64,000 nucleotides of DNA from Ruegeria marisrubri (GTDB taxonomy: Bacteria > Pseudomonadota > Alphaproteobacteria > Rhodobacterales > Rhodobacteraceae), in NCBI RefSeq assembly GCF_001507595.1, contig NZ_LQBQ01000023.1:248001-312000 (forward strand). Direction: 5' to 3'. The notes under the pieces are model-generated. The model was not told the origin of the DNA. It saw nothing but the letters and a program-made list of their open reading frames with translations, and did not search any database. The position numbers and the translations under genes were made by a program. This document shows positions 1 through 8,799 of the stretch, piece after piece (the stretch's first letter is position 1; each line of letters starts with the position of its first letter).

Positions 1-1008
1 GACGCTTTTGTCGCCGACTGGAAGGTCGGGGTCGTCCGGAATGCCCTGGCCGCGCAGGGGCTCGAGGCGGAGATGCGGCCGATCCACACCTCGCCCGCGC
101 AATCGCGGCGCCGGGCCGTGATCGCGGTGCGCCGCACCAAGAAGGGCACTTTGGCGGGGTTTCACGGGCGCGCGTCGGACGTGATCACCGAAATTCCAGA
201 CTGCCTGCTGCTGGACCCCGCCCTGATCGCCGGCATTCCGGTGGCCGAGGCGCTGGCGCTGTTGGGCGGCAGCCGCAAGGGCGTTCTGGCCGTGACGCTG
301 ACCCTGTCCGAAACGGGCCTCGACGTGGCCGTGAAGGGCGGCAAACCGCTGGACGGGCCGCTGGAGCTGGCGTTGGCCCAGGCGACCGAGAAACACGGGC
401 TGGCGCGGCTGACATGGGATGACGAGGTGATCGCCATGCGCGTGCCGCCGGTGCAGCGGTTCGGCCGCGCCGAGGTGGTGCCGCCGCCGGGTGCGTTCCT
501 GCAGGCAACAAAGGACGGTGAACAGGCGTTGTTGCAAGCGGTTCAGGAGGCGGTTTCCGGCGCGAAACGGGTGGCGGACCTCTTTGCCGGCAGCGGCACG
601 TTTTCGCTGCCGCTGGCCGAGGATGCCGAGGTTCACGCGGTCGAGGGTGACGCGGCGATGACGCGGGCACTGGAAAAGGGCTGGCGCAAGGCGCAGGGGT
701 TGAAACGGGTAACGGTGGAGGCGCGCGATCTGTTCCGCCGCCCCCTGATGCCGGACGAGTTGACAAGGTTCGATGCCGTCGTTCTGGACCCGCCCCGCGC
801 CGGGGCCGAGGCGCAGGTGTCGGAGCTGGCGCAGGCCAAACGCCCGGTGATCGCCTATGTCTCGTGCAACCCGGTCACTTTCGCCAGGGATGCAAAAACG
901 CTGGTCGAGGCAGGATACCGCCTGAATTGGGTTCAGGTAGTTGACCAGTTCCGCTGGTCATCCCATGTGGAACTGACCGCAAGCTTTGCACTGGAGAACG
1001 AGGGCTGA
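1..1008 (+). CDS. TrmA/RlmC/RlmD-family RNA (uracil-5-)-methyltransferase, 5' end missing
   Basis: The reading frame is open from base 1, so the start and N-terminal part lie outside the window; 335 codons plus stop remain. The protein transfers a methyl group from S-adenosylmethionine to C5 of a uridine in rRNA or tRNA. Visible are the SAM-binding motif VADLFAGSGTF, the LDPPRAG motif and the YVSCNP motif that carries the catalytic cysteine of this family. The C-terminus VVDQFRWSSHVELTASF is also typical. Which uridine is modified (23S U1939 as in RlmD, or another) cannot be decided without the missing N-terminus, where a TRAM domain and iron-sulfur cysteines may lie. Its TGA overlaps the next ATG by one base. 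Confidence 0.9.
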   Translation, partial: DAFVADWKVGVVRNALAAQGLEAEMRPIHTSPAQSRRRAVIAVRRTKKGTLAGFHGRASDVITEIPDCLLLDPALIAGIPVAEALALLGGSRKGVLAVTLTLSETGLDVAVKGGKPLDGPLELALAQATEKHGLARLTWDDEVIAMRVPPVQRFGRAEVVPPPGAFLQATKDGEQALLQAVQEAVSGAKRVADLFAGSGTFSLPLAEDAEVHAVEGDAAMTRALEKGWRKAQGLKRVTVEARDLFRRPLMPDELTRFDAVVLDPPRAGAEAQVSELAQAKRPVIAYVSCNPVTFARDAKTLVEAGYRLNWVQVVDQFRWSSHVELTASFALENEG

Positions 1009-1817
1009 TGAGCAATCAGGAGAGCGTTTCGATGGGATTTCGACAGCGTCTGTGTGCGCTGACCGAGGCACCGGCGTTCGGCCAGTTCATCACCGGCGTC
1101 ATCCTGTTCAATGCCGTTGTTCTTGGCATGGAAACCTCGCCGGCCCTCATGGCGTCCTACGGCGTGGCGATCAAGTTCCTGGACGGGCTGTGCCTGACCA
1201 TCTTCATTGCCGAGATCGCGATGAAGCTGGTCGCGCGCGGGCACCGGTTCTTTCTGAACGGCTGGAACCTGTTCGACTTTGCCGTTGTCAGCATCGCCCT
1301 TGTGCCAAGCGGTCAGGGCCTGTCCGTTCTGCGGGCCCTCAGGATTCTGCGGGTGCTGCGGGTCATCTCGGTCGCGCCGAGACTGCGGCGCGTGGTCGAA
1401 GGTTTCATCCAGGCGCTGCCGGGCATGGGCAGCGTGTTCCTTCTGATGACGATCATCTTCTATATCGGTGCCGTCATCGCGACCCGGCTGTTCGCCAGCG
1501 CCTTCCCCGAATGGTTCGGCGATCTGGGTCTGTCGGCCTATACGCTGTTCCAGATCATGACGCTGGAAAGCTGGTCGATGGGGATCGTGCGGCCGGTGAT
1601 GGAGGTCTATCCCTACGCCTGGATGTTCTTCGTGCCGTTCATCATGATCACCACCTTCGCCGTGGTGAACCTGCTGGTCGGTCTGATCGTGAATTCCATG
1701 CAGGACGCTCATCATGCCGAGGACGAGGTCAAGACGGACGCCTATCGCGACGAGGTGCTGGAACGGCTGGACTCCATCGAACGGCGCCTGATCGGCCAGG
1801 ATGACGCGAAAAAGTGA
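1008..1817 (+). CDS. Bacterial voltage-gated sodium channel (NaChBac/NavAb type)
   Basis: A 269-residue single-domain ion channel subunit, expected to form a tetramer in the inner membrane. Hydrophobic segments S1-S6 can be followed. The S4 voltage sensor has arginines at every third position (R109, R112, R115, R118 in LRALRILRVLRV). The pore loop has the filter TLESWSM (residues 185-191) with the high-field-strength glutamate E187; this matches the filter known from NavAb and is typical of sodium-selective bacterial channels. S6 (residues about 208-231) is followed by a charged tail with heptad-like spacing, as in the C-terminal coiled coil of the family. The start ATG shares one base with the preceding stop. 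Family assignment is firm; the physiological role (motility, pH or salt response) is not shown by the sequence. Confidence 0.93.
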   Translation: MSNQESVSMGFRQRLCALTEAPAFGQFITGVILFNAVVLGMETSPALMASYGVAIKFLDGLCLTIFIAEIAMKLVARGHRFFLNGWNLFDFAVVSIALVPSGQGLSVLRALRILRVLRVISVAPRLRRVVEGFIQALPGMGSVFLLMTIIFYIGAVIATRLFASAFPEWFGDLGLSAYTLFQIMTLESWSMGIVRPVMEVYPYAWMFFVPFIMITTFAVVNLLVGLIVNSMQDAHHAEDEVKTDAYRDEVLERLDSIERRLIGQDDAKK

Positions 1818-1878
1818 TTTTTGGATCTGCGTTATTCTGGCATAATGGGGTCAAAACAAACATACGGGCAGTGAGACA

Positions 1879-2397
1879 ATGGACCGTCGAGCATTCGGTT
1901 TGGGCGCGGTGGCGATGCTGGGGCTGTCGGCATGCGCATCGGGCGACCCGAGATTCCGCAGCTACAATGGACCTGAGGTGACCTCGGTCGTGGTCAACAA
2001 GAGCGCGCGGAAACTCTATCTGTTGCATCATGACAAGGTGTTGAAGCAATACGACGTCGATCTGGGGTTCGCGCCCAACGGCACCAAGAAGGCGCGCGGC
2101 GACGGCCGCACGCCCGAGGGCACCTACCTCATCAATCGCCGCAACCCGAACAGCCAGTTCCATCTGTCGATCGGGATTTCCTATCCCAATGCACAGGACA
2201 TGGCCGCGGCCAAGGCGGCAGGCGTCGATCCGGGGGGTGACATTTTCATCCACGGTGAGCCCAACAAGCGGAAAGACCGCCGCCGGGCCCGCAAGACGCC
2301 GGATTGGACAGCCGGCTGCATCGCGGTCAAGAACGACGAGATCGAAGAAATCTACGCGATGGTGAAGAACGGAACGACCATCTCGCTGCGGCCCTAG
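1879..2397 (+). CDS. L,D-transpeptidase (YkuD-family) lipoprotein
   Basis: 172 residues. The N-terminus is a short lipoprotein signal with twin arginines at 3-4 and lipobox LSAC, making Cys19 the lipidated residue. The rest is a YkuD catalytic domain: IHGEP with His125 and the motif TAGCIAVKN with nucleophile Cys147. Such enzymes form 3-3 peptide cross-links or attach proteins to peptidoglycan in the periplasm. The arrangement (short lipoprotein, no LysM or PGB domain) is a compact form common in Rhodobacteraceae. It stands alone on the plus strand and converges with the sulfotransferase gene that ends seven bases further on. Confidence 0.88.
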   Translation: MDRRAFGLGAVAMLGLSACASGDPRFRSYNGPEVTSVVVNKSARKLYLLHHDKVLKQYDVDLGFAPNGTKKARGDGRTPEGTYLINRRNPNSQFHLSIGISYPNAQDMAAAKAAGVDPGGDIFIHGEPNKRKDRRRARKTPDWTAGCIAVKNDEIEEIYAMVKNGTTISLRP

Positions 2398-2404
2398 CCG
2401 GGGG

Positions 2405-3838
2405 TCAATCGGGCTTCCAGGCCTGGAACCCAAACAAGAGATAGTCCCGCTGGTAGACGTCCGACGCCAGCTTCTCCAGTTCCGCGTCGTGGATTTCAGA
2501 CAGCGAGAATGGCGCGTCCGGCAGCGGTTTGCGGGGTATTTGGGGGTCGCTGTGTCCGACGGTTCGCGCCAGATCGGGAAGGGCCGCGATCGCGTCCTCT
2601 TCGCGCAAAACCAGATCCGGCGGGGCAAATTCCGAGAAACTACTCAGGATTTGGCTCTGCGAGCGCCAGTTCGCGTCGACGCGGATCGAAGTCTGGCCTG
2701 CCAGGTTCAGGCGCAGAAATTCGAGAAACGCACCGAAGGCGGCCCGGTGTTGATCCGGTGAATAATCCGCTCCCGGGCCGTCGGCGGGTATGGGCAGTTT
2801 GAACTGGCGCCGCAGGAGGTTGCGAATGCGCGAGAAGGCGCCCGGCCCGGTGCCGAGAATGCGGCGGCAAAACACGCCGTGTGCCCGCAAGAGGGGGTGC
2901 CGTATGACGGTAAAGCGGCGGTGGCCCGGATGTGCCTGCATCCATCTCTGCGCCCGCCTGCGCGTCAGGCCGGTGGTCAGTTCATCGGTTCCGACTCCGT
3001 CCAGATTCGCCATCCATTCCCTGATTTCGTCACCGGCGCTTCCATCGATCGGCAGAAACATAAGGGGCGAGCGGGCGGCCAGGACGTAACTTGGGACGGA
3101 GGGGCCCCGGCGAGGCTCGAAATTCGGAGTGAGGGCGAGGTTGAACTGATCCAGTTCGGCCAGAGCCTCGGTCATCGCATCCGGATTGCTGACCTTCTGC
3201 GAGACCGGGCCGGGATTCTGACGCTTCAGGTTCTGGTTCAGGTTCGCGAGCCGGGACTCAAGCCCCAGCCATCGGACAAGTCCGTTCATCACCTCGATAT
3301 CCTGCAGGTCTTCGTATGCCAGGTAGAACGGCGTCTGGCCGGATCGCTGCAACGCCTTCAGCAAACGCAGCTGAAAGGCCTGCAGCCTTTCGACATAGGC
3401 GACGAATTCGCCGGCTTCGAATTCGGCCTTGGCCTGACGCCTGCGCTTGATGTTGGTCAGTTTCCACTGGCCGGTCTGCCGCGCAATCTTCAGCGAGACG
3501 TAGCTGTCCAGAGGATTGCGCGTCAGAATGATCTTGGCGCAGCGCGGATCGTCCAGAACGCTGTCCAGAATGCGGGGATCATGGTCGTGAAAGTAGCGAA
3601 ACCCGTTCAGCGCCCCCGGTTCAGCGCGGATCGCCTGGATCAGCGCTGCCGGGTCCGCATTGCGGGCCGGTTTGTCCAGTCCGAGAATTTCGGTCCTGTT
3701 CGGGTATCCGATGAAATGCGGATTGAAGGCTTCACCGAAGCAGGTGACGCCCTCCAGCGTGTTCAGCTGGGATTCCAGGAAGTTGGACCCGGTGCGCATT
3801 TCCGCAAAGATGACGAAATAGTCGAATTTTCCCGTCAT
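2405..3838 (-). CDS. Sulfotransferase-family protein with two sulfotransferase-like halves
   Basis: 477 residues, about 1.5 to 2 times the usual length of a single sulfotransferase domain. The N-terminal half has a PAPS-binding-like 5' loop near residue 14 (EMRTGSNFLESQL, as in Stf0/NodH-like enzymes) and a 3'-phosphate motif near residue 105 (IILTRNPLDSYVSLK). The C-terminal half contains FTVIRHPLLRAHGVF near residue 310, which resembles the RHP element of a second sulfotransferase-type domain, but I see no obvious 5' PSB loop before it. The product probably sulfonates a polysaccharide or lipid-linked glycan in the cytoplasm. It is the last gene of a minus-strand run with three glycosyltransferases, galE, kdsB and cysQ, which supports a role in a sulfated surface glycan. 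Confidence 0.78.
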   Translation of the reverse strand: MTGKFDYFVIFAEMRTGSNFLESQLNTLEGVTCFGEAFNPHFIGYPNRTEILGLDKPARNADPAALIQAIRAEPGALNGFRYFHDHDPRILDSVLDDPRCAKIILTRNPLDSYVSLKIARQTGQWKLTNIKRRRQAKAEFEAGEFVAYVERLQAFQLRLLKALQRSGQTPFYLAYEDLQDIEVMNGLVRWLGLESRLANLNQNLKRQNPGPVSQKVSNPDAMTEALAELDQFNLALTPNFEPRRGPSVPSYVLAARSPLMFLPIDGSAGDEIREWMANLDGVGTDELTTGLTRRRAQRWMQAHPGHRRFTVIRHPLLRAHGVFCRRILGTGPGAFSRIRNLLRRQFKLPIPADGPGADYSPDQHRAAFGAFLEFLRLNLAGQTSIRVDANWRSQSQILSSFSEFAPPDLVLREEDAIAALPDLARTVGHSDPQIPRKPLPDAPFSLSEIHDAELEKLASDVYQRDYLLFGFQAWKPD

Positions 3839-3844
3839 GTCCGA

Positions 3845-5545
3845 TCAATGCACCAGATAGGGCTTCAGAATGGGCCGCGGGGCAGGCTCGTTGTGGTCTT
3901 CAACGGGGTAATCTCCCATGAGATACGGGTGCATTCCCTGGTTCTTCAGGTTCTGCAGGAACTTCCCGAATCCGCTGAGGTCCACCGGCCTGGGCGCCTG
4001 TGACAAGGGCGGTGAATTTGTCGGCAGGATCTCGTCGATCACGGTCCGGATCGGCTCCATCGGAGCTTCGACGAATTCGGCCATCGTCCAGATGCGGACC
4101 CGGGCCTTGGTCCAGGTCGAACGCAAGATCTCGAGCTGCTCGGTCTCTATGCGCTGCAGGCGCGCCGCTTCGCTTCGTATCTCGGAAAAGCTGCGGCCCG
4201 ACCGGAACAGTGGCACGGCCCAGGCGCCGGTTACGACGGAAATCTGGGCATTGATGTCTCGGGCCAGAAACCAGTTGATGTCCTGGTTGTCGCCAGGCCC
4301 ATACTGAAAACACTGCCGTTCGCCGCGCGTGTTCCAGATCAGGTTCGACAGGAAAGCAGTCGGGTTGTAGTCGCGCAGACCGACATGGTTGGTGAGCCCG
4401 CCGTTCATCACCGCTACGCCACCGGCGAAGGCAACCCGGTCCGGCGCAAAAAGATGCCCGTGAACCCTCATGCCGGTGACCTTTGCCAGCCACGGCTCGA
4501 AATCCTCGAACATCTCCGAGAAGCCCTGGAAAACCGAGTAGGGACCGGATGTCAGACGGTTTTCGCAGCCATGCCGGGGAAAGCGGCTTTGCATGTAGAG
4601 CCCGTCGCGCCCGCGGGTTCTGCGCTCGACCGCCTTCGTGAACACGCGGTCTATCTTTGACGGGTTGGGCTCGGCGGGTTTCAACGTTGCAGCCTGATCG
4701 TTCAGAAAGGTCTGGTACAGGCGGTCTGCATCCCGCCAGATCTTTCGCGCGACAAAGCAGTCTGATCGGCGCAGGAGGTGCAGATGGTCGTCGTAGAAAA
4801 TATGCGGCTTGCCCTGAAAATCGAACTTGGACAGGGTCAGGGAGCGGCTTTCGATATCGGTCGAATACCGCCTTGCCAGCGTTTGGAAGTAACTCTCATC
4901 CGGTATCCAGACCCGGCGGAAATAGCGATCGTAGATCGGGCGGTTGGGGTCCTCCAGAATGGCCGACAAGGTCCGGCGGGTCAGGCACCACCACTGGCTG
5001 CCCATATGCGGAACCAGCCCGTCGGGGATCTTCCGCTCGGTGCCGATCCGGCGCTGGAACCTGACGTAGGCGTCGAACAGCTTGCGCTGTTTGCGCCAGG
5101 AAAACGGAAACCGCAGCGTGAATCGTTCGTGATCCAGACCGCCGACGGGCCAGGTCACGTCTTTGGTCGTCGCGCTTTCGATGAAGTCGGTTCGGGGCCG
5201 CGCCGCCAGATAGTCGATCAGCTCGGGAACCGGTCGCAGCGGCAGGCAGGCGCCCGAGGCCAGGTAGACATGACGGACATCCGGGAAACGCTGCAGCAGC
5301 ATGTGCGCCGCCGATTGCGTGGCCGCGACGATGCCCCAGCCGCCCCAATTGCAGACATGGCGTTCCGAGAACAGGATCTTGGGGTCGTTCGAGCAGGATC
5401 TGACGAAAGCCTCGTAAACGGATCTCGGCACCTTTCGGTCCACATGGATCACGACGGGACAGCCCGCGGCGGTCCAGTGCCGCGCCACCTGTTCGGCCCG
5501 GTCCAGTGCCGTGTGAACCAGCATGACGAAACCCAGCGTGCTCAT
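3845..5545 (-). CDS. GT14-type (Core-2/I-branching-like) glycosyltransferase with C-terminal roseobacter extension
   Basis: 566 residues. The first about 280 residues are a beta-1,6-N-acetylglucosaminyltransferase/xylosyltransferase-like domain: MLVHTALDRAEQVARHW, VVIHVDRKV, NWGGWGIVAATQ, YLASGACLPLRP, GSQWWCLTRRT and IPDESYFQTL follow the order of family GT14. The remaining 280 residues form a second globular region with no catalytic motif that I recognise; from memory, GT14 proteins of Rhodobacteraceae commonly carry such an extension of unknown function. Its start ATG overlaps the TGA of the upstream glycosyltransferase by four bases, and the sulfotransferase gene follows after six bases, so the three are very likely cotranscribed. 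Donor and acceptor are not known. Confidence 0.85.
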   Translation of the reverse strand: MSTLGFVMLVHTALDRAEQVARHWTAAGCPVVIHVDRKVPRSVYEAFVRSCSNDPKILFSERHVCNWGGWGIVAATQSAAHMLLQRFPDVRHVYLASGACLPLRPVPELIDYLAARPRTDFIESATTKDVTWPVGGLDHERFTLRFPFSWRKQRKLFDAYVRFQRRIGTERKIPDGLVPHMGSQWWCLTRRTLSAILEDPNRPIYDRYFRRVWIPDESYFQTLARRYSTDIESRSLTLSKFDFQGKPHIFYDDHLHLLRRSDCFVARKIWRDADRLYQTFLNDQAATLKPAEPNPSKIDRVFTKAVERRTRGRDGLYMQSRFPRHGCENRLTSGPYSVFQGFSEMFEDFEPWLAKVTGMRVHGHLFAPDRVAFAGGVAVMNGGLTNHVGLRDYNPTAFLSNLIWNTRGERQCFQYGPGDNQDINWFLARDINAQISVVTGAWAVPLFRSGRSFSEIRSEAARLQRIETEQLEILRSTWTKARVRIWTMAEFVEAPMEPIRTVIDEILPTNSPPLSQAPRPVDLSGFGKFLQNLKNQGMHPYLMGDYPVEDHNEPAPRPILKPYLVH

Positions 5546-6609
5546 GCCCAGTTTCCCTTCGACATGAGGCCCAGAATTTCAAGCTGGCGCCAGTTGATGT
5601 ATTTTTCGGACCATTCGCACCAGAAGGTCGGCGCGTCAGTCAGGTGTCTGGCATAGGCCTTGTATTCCGCCGAGGCGCCATAATGCTGCGCGCGCGTCAG
5701 CTCTTCTTTTGCCTTGGCCGGAAAAGTGTCGATCAGTTTCGCATGGAGCAGCACGCCGCTGGACTTTTCGCCACCGTTGTCGTCGTAAACCAGGTTGAGC
5801 CCCCGCGGCAGCAGCGCGTGCGTCGAGCTGACATAGGTATAGCGGCGGTTCCAGCGCACCAGAGGAATCTTGTTCAGCGCCGGCGCCTTGCCGGGGTTGT
5901 CCCCGAAAAAGACGCGGCACCGCGGACCGCCCTGAATCCAGAGGTTGCCGTAGATCGGGTTCCTGGTGATCGTGTAGTTCCCGGAGTCGAACCAGCTTGC
6001 GATTTCAAGCGGATCCTGCCCTTCGCGATAAGGTTCTTCGGTCAGCGGACCCTTGGGGTAGACATCGATCAGCATTGCGCCAAAGCTCCGCACGCCGGTG
6101 TTGTCGAGCCAATCGGTGAGCGCCCGGATCGGCCGGGTGTCGCAGAACGGATAGACGAAGAATTCATCCGGATCGACGGTCAGAACCCAGTGGCCATGGG
6201 CGTAGCGGCGCAGCAGATAGTTCACCCAGTCCACGCCGAAAGTTGCGCGCTTGTAGCTGTGGCTGGTTGTCCACAGGGAAACATCCGGCTGTGCCGAAAG
6301 ATATTCCGGCGTTCCGTCGTCGCTGTCATTGTCGATGAAAAGAAAGTGGTTGATGCCCAGTTTGCGGTAGTAGCGCAGGAAATAGGGCAGGCGGATCTTT
6401 TCGTTGCGGACGGTGCTGACCAGCAGGATGTCATCCGGCTGGATCGTTTTTGTGCGGTCGCGGACGATGGACAGTTCCCGGGATTTCAGCAGGCATCGAT
6501 AGACGCGGCGCTTGCGCCGCAATCTCATCCGATATGAATCCAGAATGCCCACGCGACTGCCCAATCCTCTTTGAAACGCGAGCGCGCCCGGCTTTGTCGT
6601 TGCCTGCAA
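5542..6609 (-). CDS. Glycosyltransferase, GT2/GT92-like (first of two paralogues)
   Basis: 355 residues. The core begins with DDILLVSTVRNEKIRLPYF, followed by FLFIDNDSDDGTPEYL (nucleotide-binding acidic motif) and VLTVDPDEFFVYP, a DxD-type metal site. This pattern belongs to the glycosyltransferase family 2/DUF23-like group found in roseobacter polysaccharide loci. The first about 45 residues are basic. It is clearly homologous to the next gene upstream (6716-7759): both contain RNE-RLP, NIPLVRWNRR-type and WRQLE-LGLMS-G-W segments. Its stop overlaps the GT14 start by four bases. A later Met (MRLRRKR) could be the real start. Specificity unknown. Confidence 0.82.
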   Translation of the reverse strand: MQATTKPGALAFQRGLGSRVGILDSYRMRLRRKRRVYRCLLKSRELSIVRDRTKTIQPDDILLVSTVRNEKIRLPYFLRYYRKLGINHFLFIDNDSDDGTPEYLSAQPDVSLWTTSHSYKRATFGVDWVNYLLRRYAHGHWVLTVDPDEFFVYPFCDTRPIRALTDWLDNTGVRSFGAMLIDVYPKGPLTEEPYREGQDPLEIASWFDSGNYTITRNPIYGNLWIQGGPRCRVFFGDNPGKAPALNKIPLVRWNRRYTYVSSTHALLPRGLNLVYDDNGGEKSSGVLLHAKLIDTFPAKAKEELTRAQHYGASAEYKAYARHLTDAPTFWCEWSEKYINWRQLEILGLMSKGNWA

Positions 6610-6715
6610 CGGGCCGGGCGATTGATGCTTTATGTCACTAATGCAACTTGCATGGCAATGATTAAGAAATCCGTGCCGGTCGCGCCTGGCAAGATGTGTT
6701 CGTCATCGCACCGCG

Positions 6716-7759
6716 TCACTCCCACCCGCCTGAACTCATGAGACCGAGTTCCTCCAGTTGACGCCAGCCCATGTAGCGGACCGAAGACACCGTCCATAGC
6801 GTGGGGCCTTTCGCGATGGCGTCATAGTAATGGCCGAACAGGTCCGGGCTGTGGAAGTGCTGGCGGCGGGCCTTTTCCGTGATCGACTTCCCGACCACCT
6901 CCGGAAGGAATTTCGTGTGCAGCAGAACCCCGGACGGAGCGCTGCCGCCGGGTCCGTCATAGGCGAAGTTCAGGTGCCGGGGCAGTGCCGAATGGCTGGA
7001 ATTGACATAGGCAAAGCGCCGGTTCCAGCGCACCAGCGGGATCTTGTTGAGCGTCGGGGAGCGGCGCGGCTCCTGCGCAAAGAACACGCGCTCTCGCGCG
7101 CCGCCCTGCACCCACAAGTTCCCCATCGGGTGCTGCCGCTGCGCCCGGTAGGGGCCAGCGTCGAACCAGTTCACGACCCGCGTCGGGTCCGTGCCGGGTT
7201 CATAGGTTTGATCGTCCAGGCGACCCTTGGGATACAGGTCCAGCATGTGGGCGCCAAAAACGCCCAGCCCCTGCTGGTCCAACCAGCGTGTCAGATCATG
7301 CAGCGACCGCGTTTCGTGATGCGCATAGACCAGCAGCTCGTCGGCATCGACCATGAGCGTCCAGTGCCGATGCGCGTATTTCATCTGGAGCCAGGTCATC
7401 CAGTCCAGCCCGAACCGGGAGGCGCGATAGCTGTCCCAGGTCTGCCAGAGCGACACGTCCGGCTGTTGTTCCAGCAACTCGGCGGTGCCGTCATCGCTGC
7501 CGTTGTCCACGACGAGGAAATGATCGACGCCCAGGCGGCGGTAGTACTCCAGAAACCAGGGCAGGCGCGAGATTTCGTTGCGCACGGTGGCGACGGCGAG
7601 AATGTCATGCGCCCCGATCCGTCCCGTGCGGTCGGCCCGGGCCGTCAGTTGGCTGCGGCTGCGGAACGACCGCCACAGCAGCCGGCGCCGTTTCCACCGC
7701 AACCGATAGGCGCCAATCCAGCCGGGATCCTGAGCCGTGACGGAAGAAACCGGGGTCAT
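6716..7759 (-). CDS. Glycosyltransferase, GT2/GT92-like (second paralogue)
   Basis: 347 residues, a diverged duplicate of the neighbouring 5542-6609 gene. Same order of motifs: DILAVATVRNEISRLPWF, FLVVDNGSDDGTAEL, LMVDADELLVY (DxD), NKIPLVRWNRRF, and the C-terminal GWRQLEELGLMSSGGWE. A tandem pair of related transferases suggests two similar sugar additions in one repeat unit, or one active and one drifting copy; all acidic motifs are intact in both, so I favour two active enzymes. galE ends only seven bases upstream of this start, which supports one operon; 106 bases separate it from the next paralogue downstream. Confidence 0.82.
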   Translation of the reverse strand: MTPVSSVTAQDPGWIGAYRLRWKRRRLLWRSFRSRSQLTARADRTGRIGAHDILAVATVRNEISRLPWFLEYYRRLGVDHFLVVDNGSDDGTAELLEQQPDVSLWQTWDSYRASRFGLDWMTWLQMKYAHRHWTLMVDADELLVYAHHETRSLHDLTRWLDQQGLGVFGAHMLDLYPKGRLDDQTYEPGTDPTRVVNWFDAGPYRAQRQHPMGNLWVQGGARERVFFAQEPRRSPTLNKIPLVRWNRRFAYVNSSHSALPRHLNFAYDGPGGSAPSGVLLHTKFLPEVVGKSITEKARRQHFHSPDLFGHYYDAIAKGPTLWTVSSVRYMGWRQLEELGLMSSGGWE

Positions 7760-7766
7760 TCAGGCG

Positions 7767-8750
7767 TTACCGTTCGTAGTGACCGTTCTGGTGCCAGCGC
7801 CAGGCGTCGGCGATCATGGTCTCCAGCGTGGAGCGTTTCGGGCTCCAGCCCAGCTCGGCCTTGGCGCGGGTCGAGCCGGACACCAGCTTGGTGCAGTCGC
7901 CGGCACGGCGCGGGCCGATATTGTAGGGCACCTCGCGGTTGGTCACCGCTTTCGAATGCTCGATGACTTCCATCACCGAAAAGCCCGAGCCGGTTCCAAG
8001 GTTGAAGACCCGGCTGCCCTTGTCGTCCTCCAGCCATTTCAGGCCCAGCACATGCGCGTCCACCAGGTCGCAGACATGCACATAGTCGCGAATGCAGGTG
8101 CCGTCGGGCGTGTCATAGTCGGTACCGAATACCGTCAGCGCATCCCGCTTGCCGTCGATCGCGTCCAGCATCAGCGGCACCAGATGGGTTTCGGGCCGGT
8201 GGAACTCTCCGACCTCGCCGTCAGGGTCGGCGCCCGCCACGTTGAAATAGCGGAAGATCACGTGCCTGAGCCCATGAGCGGCCTCGAAGTCACGCAGGAT
8301 GTCCTCGATTGCCCGTTTCGAAGCGCCATAGGCGTTCAGAGGCAGTTGCGGCGTGTTCTCGTCCAGCACCACGTTGTCGTGGTCGCCATAGGTGGCGCAG
8401 GTCGAGGAAAAGACGAAGTTCAGGCAACCGGCCGCCACCGCCGCCTCGATCAGGTTCAGAGATCCGGTGACGTTGTTGGACCAGTACCGGCCGGGTTGGG
8501 TCATCGCTTCGCCGACCTGGCTGAGGGCTGCGAAATGCATGACCGCAGCCGGTTGATACCTGGCGAAAACCTCGTCCAGACGTGCCCGGTCCAGCAGGTC
8601 GCCCTGTTCGAAGGGGCCAAACTTTACCGCGTCCTGCCAGCCGGTGACCAAGTTGTCGTAGGTTACGGGCGTGTAACCTGCGTTTGCCAAGGCCTTGCAG
8701 GCATGAGATCCGATATAGCCTGCGCCGCCGGTAACAAGGATATTGGTCAT
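7767..8750 (-). CDS. galE: UDP-glucose 4-epimerase
   Basis: 327 residues, the usual length. N-terminal NAD-binding motif GGAGYIGSHACKAL, catalytic YGASK (Tyr and Lys of the short-chain dehydrogenase type) with the upstream serine region VFSSTCATYGD. GalE interconverts UDP-glucose and UDP-galactose (or the N-acetyl forms) in the cytoplasm and would supply UDP-Gal for the adjacent glycosyltransferases. Located between kdsB (49-base gap upstream) and a glycosyltransferase (7-base gap downstream) on the same strand. Confidence 0.95.
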   Translation of the reverse strand: MTNILVTGGAGYIGSHACKALANAGYTPVTYDNLVTGWQDAVKFGPFEQGDLLDRARLDEVFARYQPAAVMHFAALSQVGEAMTQPGRYWSNNVTGSLNLIEAAVAAGCLNFVFSSTCATYGDHDNVVLDENTPQLPLNAYGASKRAIEDILRDFEAAHGLRHVIFRYFNVAGADPDGEVGEFHRPETHLVPLMLDAIDGKRDALTVFGTDYDTPDGTCIRDYVHVCDLVDAHVLGLKWLEDDKGSRVFNLGTGSGFSVMEVIEHSKAVTNREVPYNIGPRRAGDCTKLVSGSTRAKAELGWSPKRSTLETMIADAWRWHQNGHYER

Positions 8751-8799
8751 TTCAAATTCCGTTCTTGCGCTCCGCTCCGTTGTGTCGGGCAGGCGAGGC

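Noticed and set aside
2879..4003. A 374-codon plus-strand frame opposite the first sulfotransferase
   Set aside because: Antisense to motifs clearly encoded on the minus strand.
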